Below are positions 1-6,778 of a stretch of DNA of 7,439 nt, piece by piece. The translations under genes and the position numbers were made by a program. The notes under the pieces are model-generated. The model saw nothing but the letters and a program-made list of their open reading frames with translations, was not told the DNA's origin and did no database searches. The stretch's first letter is position 1. The number at the start of each line of letters is the position of its first letter. Source of the DNA: DATKWS01 sp035529435 (lineage in GTDB: Bacteria; Krumholzibacteriota; Krumholzibacteriia; Krumholzibacteriales; Krumholzibacteriaceae); NCBI GenBank assembly GCA_035529435.1, contig DATKWS010000201.1, positions 1 to 7,439 on the forward strand. Reading direction: 5' to 3'.

Positions 1-1241
1 CCCACTGGCAGTCGCCCAACTTCTTCGCCTACTTCCCCGCGAATGCATCGTTCCCCGCGATGCTGGGGGAGCTCCTCTCCGCCGGCCTCGGCGTGCAGGG
101 GATGATCTGGGCGACGAGCCCCGCCTGCACCGAGCTCGAGACGCAGGTCCTCGACTGGCTCGCCGGGATGCTCGGTCTTCCGGAGAAATTCACATCACAG
201 GGAACCGGCGGCGGTGTGATCCAGGATACCGCATCGAGTGCATCCCTCTGCGCCCTCCTCGCCGCGCGCGAGCGCGCGACCGGGTACCGTACCAACGAAC
301 AGGGATGCGACGGAAATCTCGTCGCCTACACATCCACCGAGGCACATTCTTCGATCGAGAAGGGGATCAAAATATCCGGGATCGGTAACACAAACCTCCG
401 CATGATCGAAACCGATGAAACGTTCGCCATGCGCCCCGACGCCCTGGCTGCACGGATCGCGGAGGACCGCCGTGCGGGCAAGAATCCGTTCTTCGTCAGC
501 GCCACGATCGGGACGACCTCGTCGAACGCGATAGATCCCGTACCGGCGATCGGCCGCATCTGCCGTGAGGAAAACTTGTGGCTCCATATCGATGCGGCGA
601 TGTCGGGATCGGCGGCGATTTGCCCCGAATTCCGCTATATCCACAGCGGGGTGGAGCTCGCCGACAGTTACTGCTTCAATCCCCACAAGTGGATGTTCAC
701 CAACTTCGACTGCGACTGTTTCTACGTGGCCGACCGGGCGGCTTTGATCAAGACGCTGAGCATCCTGCCGGAGTACCTGAAGAACAAGGCGACCGAGTCG
801 GGCGCCGTGATCGACTACCGCGACTGGCACATTCCGCTCGGACGGCGTTTCCGCGCGCTGAAGCTCTGGTTCGTGATCAGGCACTACGGCGTCGAGGGAT
901 TGCGCCACCACATCCGGCGCCACGTCGAGTTGGCGCAGGAGTTCGCGCGGTGGATCGAGGAGAGCGGGTGGTTCGAGCTCGCCGTGCCGCCGCCGCTCAA
1001 CCTCGTCTGTTTCCGCCACCGGGGCGGCGACGAAATCAGCGAGGAGCTGCTGGGGCGCCTCAACGCCTCCGGCGAGCTGTACCTCACGCACACGCGCCTG
1101 AACGACCGGTACACGCTGCGCTTCTGCGTCGGGCAGACGCACACCGAGGCACGCCACGTGAGGCGGGCATGGGAGCGCATCCGGGAAACGGCCTCGGATA
1201 TCCGAGCCCGCCGCGGAGTCGATTCTCCCGAGGATTCGTAG
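1..1241 (+). CDS. Group II PLP-dependent decarboxylase, aromatic-L-amino-acid decarboxylase type (5' end cut by window edge)
   Basis: Expected to convert an aromatic L-amino acid to the amine plus CO2, using pyridoxal phosphate in the cytoplasm. The frame is open from the window edge (first whole codon 3-5) and begins HWQSPNFFAYFP, which lines up with about residue 70 of the 480-residue animal enzyme, so some 70 residues lie outside; the ATG at 60 is internal. Visible landmarks are TSPACTELE; the PLP-stacking His in AHSS (345-347); the pyridine-nitrogen Asp in HIDAA (591-593); the Schiff-base Lys in NPHKW (687-689); and the mobile-loop Tyr in LPEYLKN (774-776), whose retention favours decarboxylase over aldehyde-synthase activity. 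The downstream motif PLGRRFRALKLW has Gly where plant tyrosine decarboxylases have Ser. The stop is TAG. The family is nearly certain; the substrate (Trp, Tyr, Phe, DOPA or other) is not. The methyltransferase gene follows after 48 bases on the same strand. Confidence 0.95.
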   Translation, partial: HWQSPNFFAYFPANASFPAMLGELLSAGLGVQGMIWATSPACTELETQVLDWLAGMLGLPEKFTSQGTGGGVIQDTASSASLCALLAARERATGYRTNEQGCDGNLVAYTSTEAHSSIEKGIKISGIGNTNLRMIETDETFAMRPDALAARIAEDRRAGKNPFFVSATIGTTSSNAIDPVPAIGRICREENLWLHIDAAMSGSAAICPEFRYIHSGVELADSYCFNPHKWMFTNFDCDCFYVADRAALIKTLSILPEYLKNKATESGAVIDYRDWHIPLGRRFRALKLWFVIRHYGVEGLRHHIRRHVELAQEFARWIEESGWFELAVPPPLNLVCFRHRGGDEISEELLGRLNASGELYLTHTRLNDRYTLRFCVGQTHTEARHVRRAWERIRETASDIRARRGVDSPEDS

Positions 1242-1289
1242 CCCGCCGGAGAAATATCGCTTGTCACGAAAGATCGAACCGCGCGAAAA

Positions 1290-2249
1290 ATGAAAACGAA
1301 CTCGATGATATCGAAGGAACTGCTCGAGATTCTCGCGTGCCCCGATTGCAGGGAAGACCTGCACGAACGCTGTGGGGACCTGGCATGCACCGGATGCGGC
1401 AGGTGCTTCGATGTCCGGAACGGGATACCGATTCTATTTTCAAAACATGTAAATCAGGAACGTCTCGAGAAGGAAGAGAAGCTCGGTGAGAGCATGAAAC
1501 GCCCGAAGCCGAGCCTGAGCGGAAAGGAGTTATTCTCGGAAGACCAGTGGCGCGAATCAAAAAATGAATTCTGGGAGTACGTCGAGAGCTCGCTCGTGAC
1601 ACGGCTGCCCCGCACGATTATCAATATCGGGTGCGGTATCGACACGCGATTCCTCCAGCTCCGGGAGCTCGGGCACATGGTGATCGCGTTCGACCTGATA
1701 TTCGATCTGCTCGACACGCTGCGTGCCGAACACGGTTCACGATACAACATCGCCGGCGCGGTGCAGGCGCTGCCGTTCAAGAAGAACTCCCTCGATGCAC
1801 TCTGCTGCATAGATCTCATTCACCACGAGTACGCCGGCATACCGCGGATTCTCGAATCGTTCCGATCGATACTGAAGCCTGGTGGATACCTGTTTCTCGA
1901 GGATATCAACGCGTGGGGGCTGTACCAGTTTCCGAAATCGATCGTTCTACCGAAGCGGTTGCACCGAGCGCTCCGTTCATCCTACCACCGGCTCCGCCGC
2001 TCGTCGCACCGGCCGGCCGATTACGAATTCCCGACGAGCGTGTGGTGGACGCGAAAGACGCTCGCGGAGCTGGGATTTCGCGACATCACGGTCGTGCCCC
2101 AGCGGACGTACCCCAATGTATGCCCCGTCGGGTGGAAGCTCTACACGATCCTCGCGCGCAGTGAGTACGTGCGCCGCTATCACAATTTTCACTACATGAT
2201 CGCCGCCCGGAAAGCGCAGCCAGAAGCGAAATCACCGCAGCAGGATTAA
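1290..2249 (+). CDS. Class I SAM-dependent methyltransferase with N-terminal Trm112-like zinc ribbon
   Basis: A 319-residue cytoplasmic protein predicted to transfer a methyl group from S-adenosylmethionine to an unknown acceptor. Residues 11-50 resemble the Trm112/YcaR fold: LLEILACPDC with C17 and C20, then C33 and C36 in CTGC as likely zinc ligands, ending in NGIPILF. Residues 110-207 are the Rossmann core: motif I INIGCGID (111-118), an acidic residue after strand 2 (D135 in AFDL), AVQALPF (157-163), CIDLIHHE (173-180) and LKPGGYLFLED (195-205). The last ~110 residues are unusual in carrying a basic run near 222-241, then LAELGFRDITV and a C-terminal YHNFHYMIAARK. The ATG at 1290 has only a weak purine-rich stretch upstream; an in-frame ATG at 1305 would remove five residues and no domain. 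It lies 48 bases after the decarboxylase and is probably co-transcribed. Acting on the decarboxylase product is an inference; a glycan or lipid acceptor is equally possible. Confidence 0.9.
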   Translation: MKTNSMISKELLEILACPDCREDLHERCGDLACTGCGRCFDVRNGIPILFSKHVNQERLEKEEKLGESMKRPKPSLSGKELFSEDQWRESKNEFWEYVESSLVTRLPRTIINIGCGIDTRFLQLRELGHMVIAFDLIFDLLDTLRAEHGSRYNIAGAVQALPFKKNSLDALCCIDLIHHEYAGIPRILESFRSILKPGGYLFLEDINAWGLYQFPKSIVLPKRLHRALRSSYHRLRRSSHRPADYEFPTSVWWTRKTLAELGFRDITVVPQRTYPNVCPVGWKLYTILARSEYVRRYHNFHYMIAARKAQPEAKSPQQD

Positions 2250-5200
2250 TTTCTTGGTATCCGAGAATCCCCCGCTCTGCATCCGGCAGAAGTAGATACC
2301 GCTGTCGACGGCGCGGCTCGCGTCGTTGACGCCGTTCCACGTGACCGCGTAATGCCCGGGATCACGCTCCGCGCTCAGCAGCTCACGTACGAGCCGGCCC
2401 GCGACATCGTAGATATGGATATCGACCCGCCCACTTATCCCGACGGTGTACTCGATACGCGTTTGCGGGTTGAACGGATTGGGATAATTCTGGTAGAGGC
2501 GGTACGGATACTTCGGCACGGGTCCCGGATCCCCCGCATCGGTCGTCACGCCGGCCGCGATCACGAATGCATATTCCATGCTTCCCCCACCACCGAGACT
2601 GTAACCGTACTCGGGATTGAGCTGGAGCGCGAAGACGTCCCGCCGTCCGGAGAGGACGTCCGGGGCGGGTGTGAAATCATATTCCACCGTGCTCCCCGTC
2701 ACGGCATTCACGATGCCGCGCGTCCCGGCGGTGATCACGGACGATGTGTCCGTGCCGTCGTAATAGGCGATGCTCTCCCGCCCGTAATCCATCACGGCAA
2801 TGAGCGCCGGGGTGAGGCTGTTCTCGATCCGGTGGCTGAATGTGCGGGGTTGGCTCTTGTTGTTCTCGATACGGTACGTGACGCCGAGCCCGCCGCCGGC
2901 CGGGTAGAACGACTTTGTCAGGGTCACGTCCGCATCGGTGTATAAGAACCGCAACGTGTCGCTCCCGAGCTGGGCGGTCTCCATCCAGCCGTTGAGGAGG
3001 CCGTCGACCGGCGAGCCGTTTATCGAGAGAAACTCGTTGAAGCACTTCTTGCGGATACCGTACACGCGCTGGTACGGCAGGGCCGCGGGAAATTCGTACG
3101 GGGCGTTCCAGACAAAATCCTCCATATAATGATAGTCGTCGTTGTACCCGCCTCCATGGTGCTCGCGCCATCCCTCGTAGTAGTACCCGTGCATGAAGAT
3201 CTCGTTCCCCACGAGCTGCTCGCCGCGCACGAGATCGTACCAGTAGAGAAGACGCCCGCCGTATGGAGTGAATACGAAGAGATCCTCCGGCGTGACGAGA
3301 AGCATGTCCGGTATCGAATCACCGTTTGCATCCCGCGTCACGATCTGGGCCTGCTGCACGGGACTCGCAGCGTACTCGGCGGCGATGCACGCCGCCTCGA
3401 GCGTTTCCATCTTATGGTAATCCTGGCAGTAGAAATCGCCGCACCCGATGCACCCGAACTCGAACTGGTGGGCGACGAAGTTTCGGATCGCGTGCCGCAC
3501 CAGATAGCCCGCCGCGCTCTCCGGCGCGAAGCTGTCCTCGAGCGCCTTCACCCGCTCCCGCTTCTCCGTGAAGAAATCGCGGTAGAACGCGAGGAGCGGC
3601 GAGCGCTCGTTGTAGTCGAACCAGTCGGCGTACCCGGCCCCCTGCGAGGGGCCGACCATCCAGTTCGCCTGCCCGTCGACGATCGGGACGAGCATCTCGG
3701 TGGGATGCCGCGATGCGAGGTACCCGCTGAAGGTGGTGAGCTCGATCCAGTCGAGCGCCTCGAGATCGGTGAGCACCTGGTCGAGGTTGTCCCAGTCGGG
3801 CTGCGGATCGTACCCGTGCTCGTAGTCCCACAGCCCCGTCGCCTCGGCGTCCTCGCAGTAGCAGACGGCGAAGTCGCGGTAGGTATCCTCACCGTGCAGG
3901 TACGAAAGATACGCGATGAGATCTCCCGAGTTGCCCGAATCGATCGCCCCGTCGAGAAGCCCGATCATCTCGGCATCGTCGTTGAAGACGGCGATTTCCC
4001 GTCCGCCGAGGTGCGTCATCCGTATCGAGTGCTCGGGGACAGTCGTCCCGCTGTCGAATAAAATATGGCTCTCCACCCATGTGGCCAAGTAGCCGTTGTC
4101 GGCCAAGAGCGGCACGAGCTGCTGCTTCCAGCACCGCTCGGCGTTCCAGAAGCTCACCGGGTCCGCCCCGAGGGCCCGCTCTATCACCTCGCGCTGCACG
4201 TCGATCTGTTTGTCGTTGTCCCACATGTGCGTGGAGTAGGGGATGTTCTGCGCGTAGGTGCTCCCCACGATCTCGAACTGCCCGTCCGCCGCTCCAGCAC
4301 GCAACATCGCGACGGTCGACGGCGCGTTACGGTAATTGAACCACTGGAGATCGTGCAGGAGCGAGCCGGAGAAATGGAGCATGAATTTGGAGCCGGGATG
4401 CTGCCGCAGAACCTTGACGAGGCCGTTGAAGCAGACATCGTTCGCCGTATCGCCCTGATAATTCACCGTCTGGTTGGCGTGGAACAGGAGTACGACCTTG
4501 AGCTTCCCGCCGGGAGCCGCCCGGTCGACCGTGATGTCGCCCCCGACCATACCGGACGGGTGGCCCGCCCCGTCGACGCACGCGATCCGGTACCGATAGG
4601 CGCCGTCGGCGACCGCGGTTCCGAGAGAGTCGGTGCCGTCCCACAACGCGCTCCGGTATCCCGACTCGCACGCCGCCGCATCGAGTACGCGCCTCACCGG
4701 CGCTCCGCCCGCCGTCCGGATCTCCAGGTCGACTGAAGCCGCCTCCGAGAGGCGGAACGAAATCCGCGCGATGTCGTCGGAGCCGTCTCCATCAGGCGAA
4801 ATCGTCGGAGGCGAGACGAAATGCTCGGTAGCGGCAGGTGGCGTGACGTCCGCCGTGACGTTGAACGAGTGCTCACCGGCGCCCGGTTCGCGCGTCGTAT
4901 TGACCCCGTCCGAGGCGGTTATATAGTACCGGATCGTCCTGCCTTCCATGATGTACGAAGCGGGAATCTCCGCGTACCAGGCATCGTCGAGTCCCTCCAG
5001 AAACCGCGCCTCGAAGAACTCACCGCTCCCCTCCTCCCAGTAATACAAATTCGCCGCCTCGATCTCCTCATCGTCGGTGATCACGGCCGAAACCGTGACG
5101 GCACTCCCGGCCGGCTGGTCGCCGACCGGCGTATGCGCTATCACCGGCGGGTTGAAATCGAGATCGACATCGAAAAGGGACGAATCGGCGTGGTGCGCGC

Positions 5201-6530
5201 CGCCCGCCGTGCGAATCGATACCTTCAGCTCATGCCCGCCTTCCACGAGGGAATCGACGAGCGCGAACGAGGCCTTTCGTGTCAGCGTATCGTAGTGCGC
5301 CGGGCCGCCCGCGACCACGAGATCATCTATATATATCTCGAGCGTCGAAAGATCGAGCGTGGAGCCGTCGCCCCACGCGATGCTCGCAGAGACGGTCGGC
5401 CGCGACACGGCGATCCCGGTACCGTCCATCGGGTCGAGATAGTACACGAGCGGGGCATATACGATTATTACAGAATTAAGATTATCATCCGGATTGCGGT
5501 CCGGGTTCAGCGGATCGCCGTACCATCTATACCCGTCCTCGACGAACTTGTACTCGTAGTAGCCCTGTGCGAGCCTGCGGTCGATCGTCCAGACGCCGTC
5601 CATGTCCGGATCGGTCATCGGATCGATCGCCGTGTCGATTCCCCCGCCTCCCGGATCGCACCAGCCGTTGAAATCGCCGGCGAGGTTCACCGAGGCGGCA
5701 TCCGGCGCATAATATTCGAAACGGACCACGACCGAATCGGCCCCCGCGCCGATCTCTTCCGGCTCGCCGTCCCCATCCGCGTCATAGACAATCTGTACGG
5801 GATTATCGAGACTCAGCCGGTCACCGTCGATATCGGCGTCCAGCTCATCGCCGCTCCCGCCGCCGAGCGGCGCCTCGGTGTCATCCTTGTCCGTCGCCCA
5901 GCCGAGTCCCGCCGCGACCCTGATCCAGCCGTCGACCTCGAGCCCGATCTCGCTCCAGGGGATCGAAATCTCCCATCCGCCGATGCCGTTGCTGTTGTGG
6001 TAACCCCACCGTGAGGCATGCTCCGCCCCCGGGACCGATGCCGTGCTCCCGTCACCGAGGATCCTCCTGATATCGGCGCCGATGCCGTTCTCCATCTCGC
6101 ACACGGCATGGACGAAATCGGGATCCCATCCCTCGCCCTGCGTGACGAATCCGGGGTAGTAATCATCCTGTTCAATGCCGGTCGAGAGTGAACCGGCATC
6201 GATATAGATAAGAAATACGTTATTCGTCGAGCTGTACCCCTCGACGCCGATATACAGGTTGGTGAGATCCCAGCTCACGTAGAGATTGATCAGGTCGTTA
6301 TTCGGGCCCCAGGGCATATCGCCGTTCACCGCCCGCCTCTCCAGGGCGGGATTCCACTCGCCGGGGGAGAAATCGCCGTCTACGGTGATCGATGCGAGGA
6401 GCATCATGATCGGACGGAGCACATTATTGCCCTGCACCGCCGCATGAGCAGCAGGCTGCATGGCCGGTGCGCCGAGCAACGCTAAAAATATAAATACCGC
6501 GGAGGCGGTTACCATGTGTACAGTACGCAT
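2232..6530 (-). CDS. Secreted multidomain GH57 glycoside hydrolase / glucanotransferase-like protein with CBM9-like and CBM48-like domains and a type IX-style C-terminal sorting tail
   Basis: A 1432-residue exported protein, probably acting on alpha-glucans outside the cell. Residues 1-31 are a signal peptide with an AHA/A cleavage site. About 46-250 is CBM9/DOMON-like (SITVDGDFSPGEWNPA; WEISIPWSEIGL). About 266-357 is CBM48-like (VNLAGDFNGW; GYYEYKFVEDGYRWYGDP). About 360-560 is two Ig-like domains, and 565-673 is a FlgD-like Ig domain (ISPDGDGSDD; DGAYRYRIACVDGAG). About 676-1060 is the GH57 barrel: FHANQ (683-687), DGQFEIVGS (749-757), nucleophile E798 in FWNAERCW, and acid/base candidate D894 in CEDAEATGLW. 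About 1062-1330 resembles the DUF1926 beta domain of 4-alpha-glucanotransferases (DANGDSIPDMLL; YGGRLLYWYDL). About 1343-1432 is the sorting tail (YQNYPNPFNP; DSGIYFCRM; KKLILLR). GH57 region V is strongly divergent and cysteine-rich. Amylase, pullulanase or glucanotransferase activity cannot be told apart. Start: the most upstream ATG, which gives an intact signal peptide; no clear Shine-Dalgarno precedes it. Confidence 0.9.
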   Translation of the reverse strand: MRTVHMVTASAVFIFLALLGAPAMQPAAHAAVQGNNVLRPIMMLLASITVDGDFSPGEWNPALERRAVNGDMPWGPNNDLINLYVSWDLTNLYIGVEGYSSTNNVFLIYIDAGSLSTGIEQDDYYPGFVTQGEGWDPDFVHAVCEMENGIGADIRRILGDGSTASVPGAEHASRWGYHNSNGIGGWEISIPWSEIGLEVDGWIRVAAGLGWATDKDDTEAPLGGGSGDELDADIDGDRLSLDNPVQIVYDADGDGEPEEIGAGADSVVVRFEYYAPDAASVNLAGDFNGWCDPGGGGIDTAIDPMTDPDMDGVWTIDRRLAQGYYEYKFVEDGYRWYGDPLNPDRNPDDNLNSVIIVYAPLVYYLDPMDGTGIAVSRPTVSASIAWGDGSTLDLSTLEIYIDDLVVAGGPAHYDTLTRKASFALVDSLVEGGHELKVSIRTAGGAHHADSSLFDVDLDFNPPVIAHTPVGDQPAGSAVTVSAVITDDEEIEAANLYYWEEGSGEFFEARFLEGLDDAWYAEIPASYIMEGRTIRYYITASDGVNTTREPGAGEHSFNVTADVTPPAATEHFVSPPTISPDGDGSDDIARISFRLSEAASVDLEIRTAGGAPVRRVLDAAACESGYRSALWDGTDSLGTAVADGAYRYRIACVDGAGHPSGMVGGDITVDRAAPGGKLKVVLLFHANQTVNYQGDTANDVCFNGLVKVLRQHPGSKFMLHFSGSLLHDLQWFNYRNAPSTVAMLRAGAADGQFEIVGSTYAQNIPYSTHMWDNDKQIDVQREVIERALGADPVSFWNAERCWKQQLVPLLADNGYLATWVESHILFDSGTTVPEHSIRMTHLGGREIAVFNDDAEMIGLLDGAIDSGNSGDLIAYLSYLHGEDTYRDFAVCYCEDAEATGLWDYEHGYDPQPDWDNLDQVLTDLEALDWIELTTFSGYLASRHPTEMLVPIVDGQANWMVGPSQGAGYADWFDYNERSPLLAFYRDFFTEKRERVKALEDSFAPESAAGYLVRHAIRNFVAHQFEFGCIGCGDFYCQDYHKMETLEAACIAAEYAASPVQQAQIVTRDANGDSIPDMLLVTPEDLFVFTPYGGRLLYWYDLVRGEQLVGNEIFMHGYYYEGWREHHGGGYNDDYHYMEDFVWNAPYEFPAALPYQRVYGIRKKCFNEFLSINGSPVDGLLNGWMETAQLGSDTLRFLYTDADVTLTKSFYPAGGGLGVTYRIENNKSQPRTFSHRIENSLTPALIAVMDYGRESIAYYDGTDTSSVITAGTRGIVNAVTGSTVEYDFTPAPDVLSGRRDVFALQLNPEYGYSLGGGGSMEYAFVIAAGVTTDAGDPGPVPKYPYRLYQNYPNPFNPQTRIEYTVGISGRVDIHIYDVAGRLVRELLSAERDPGHYAVTWNGVNDASRAVDSGIYFCRMQSGGFSDTKKLILLR

Positions 6531-6580
6531 CGTTTGAACCGTTCATTCAATGCAATCCACGAGTGTCCGCACTGAGTTAA

Positions 6581-6609
6581 ATTATAACATATATTAATTA
6601 TCGGCGCCA
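6581..6609 (-). promoter_or_regulatory. Candidate extended -10 promoter of the GH57 gene
   Basis: On the minus strand the sequence reads TGTTATAAT (plus coordinates 6581-6589), a perfect TATAAT with a TG extension. A weak -35 (TGGCGC, 6604-6609) lies at 17-bp spacing. Transcription would begin near 6574 and leave a leader of about 45 bases before the ATG at 6530. The region is clearly more AT-rich than the flanking genes. The extended -10 could compensate for the poor -35. The sigma-factor consensus of this lineage is unknown, so this is a candidate. Confidence 0.55.
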
Positions 6610-6640
6610 TTTCATACGAGAACCATCAGGTGTTTTGCTC

Positions 6641-6670
6641 TTGCGTCATAACGGCATAAAATAGTATACT
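6641..6670 (+). promoter_or_regulatory. Candidate promoter of the lipoprotein gene
   Basis: TTGCGT (6641-6646), an 18-base spacer and TATACT (6665-6670) resemble a sigma-70 promoter, with 3 and 5 of 6 positions matching respectively. The -10 lies within a perfect 12-bp palindrome, ATAGTATACTAT (6661-6672). Transcription would start near 6677 and give a leader of about 100 bases containing two stem-loops. A second, poorer -10 (TATGCT, 6741-6746) lies nearer the gene. Confidence 0.4.
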
Positions 6671-6715
6671 ATAAACAGACTCCAGCTCTTGATCGATTGA
6701 GACCCCGCGTGCGAT

Positions 6716-6730
6716 GTTATCCCCGATAAC
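6716..6730 (+). other. Stem-loop 1 in the lipoprotein leader
   Basis: GTTATC-CCC-GATAAC is a perfect 6-bp inverted repeat with a 3-base loop, and a flanking U-G pair could extend it in RNA. It lies between the candidate promoter and the Shine-Dalgarno. There is no T-run after it, so it is not a simple terminator. It could be a leader RNA structure or a protein-binding dyad. Confidence 0.45.
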
Positions 6731-6732
6731 GG

Positions 6733-6754
6733 TGTTGTGTTATGCTTCACAACA
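6733..6754 (+). other. Stem-loop 2 / dyad in the lipoprotein leader
   Basis: TGTTGTG and CACAACA form a perfect 7-bp inverted repeat around an 8-base loop (TTATGCTT). It begins two bases after stem-loop 1 and ends 12 bases before the Shine-Dalgarno. The loop contains TATGCT, a possible alternative -10, so as DNA the dyad could be an operator over a promoter. As RNA it would be the second of two tandem hairpins. The repeat is seen directly; its role is inferred. Confidence 0.45.
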
Positions 6755-6766
6755 TTCATTAACGCT

Positions 6767-6772
6767 AGGAGG
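6767..6772 (+). promoter_or_regulatory. Strong Shine-Dalgarno for the lipoprotein gene
   Basis: AGGAGG, six bases before the ATG at 6779, complementary to the 3' end of 16S rRNA. It fixes the start codon and shows that this genome uses Shine-Dalgarno initiation for at least some genes. The GH57 gene on the other side of the spacer has no comparable site. Confidence 0.9.
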
Positions 6773-6778
6773 GTACCG

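Noticed and set aside
1193..1206. Perfect 14-bp palindrome CTCGGATATCCGAG near the 3' end of the decarboxylase gene
   Set aside because: It lies within codons of the family-conserved C-terminal region, and a palindrome of this length is expected about once per two windows of this size by chance.
1305..1307. Alternative ATG for the methyltransferase
   Set aside because: It is possible and in frame, but has no better ribosome-binding site than the ATG at 1290, and either choice keeps the whole zinc ribbon.
195..1364. Long open frame of 389 codons on the minus strand opposite the decarboxylase
   Set aside because: It has no recognisable motif, is rich in Arg, Ala and Val, and lies opposite a gene with strong family motifs. 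Long antisense frames are expected in GC-rich DNA.
578..1489. 303-codon plus-strand frame overlapping both left genes
   Set aside because: It spans the end of one real gene and the start of the next in another frame, with an Arg/Pro/Ala-rich low-complexity product.
2251..2267. Hairpin TTCTTGG-TAT-CCGAGAA just after the methyltransferase stop, considered as a terminator
   Set aside because: It includes one G-T pair, has no T-run on the plus strand and lies in GH57 codons, so the evidence is too weak for a terminator.
3129..4061. 310-codon plus-strand frame opposite the GH57 catalytic domain
   Set aside because: It is antisense to the catalytic motifs and has a compositionally skewed product.
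4821..6014. 397-codon plus-strand frame opposite the GH57 gene
   Set aside because: It is a mirror of the real coding frame (Arg/Ile/Val-rich, no domain, no ribosome-binding site).
6677..6766. Known riboswitch in the lipoprotein leader
   Set aside because: The stem-loops do not match any riboswitch consensus that I can recall; they are recorded only as structures.
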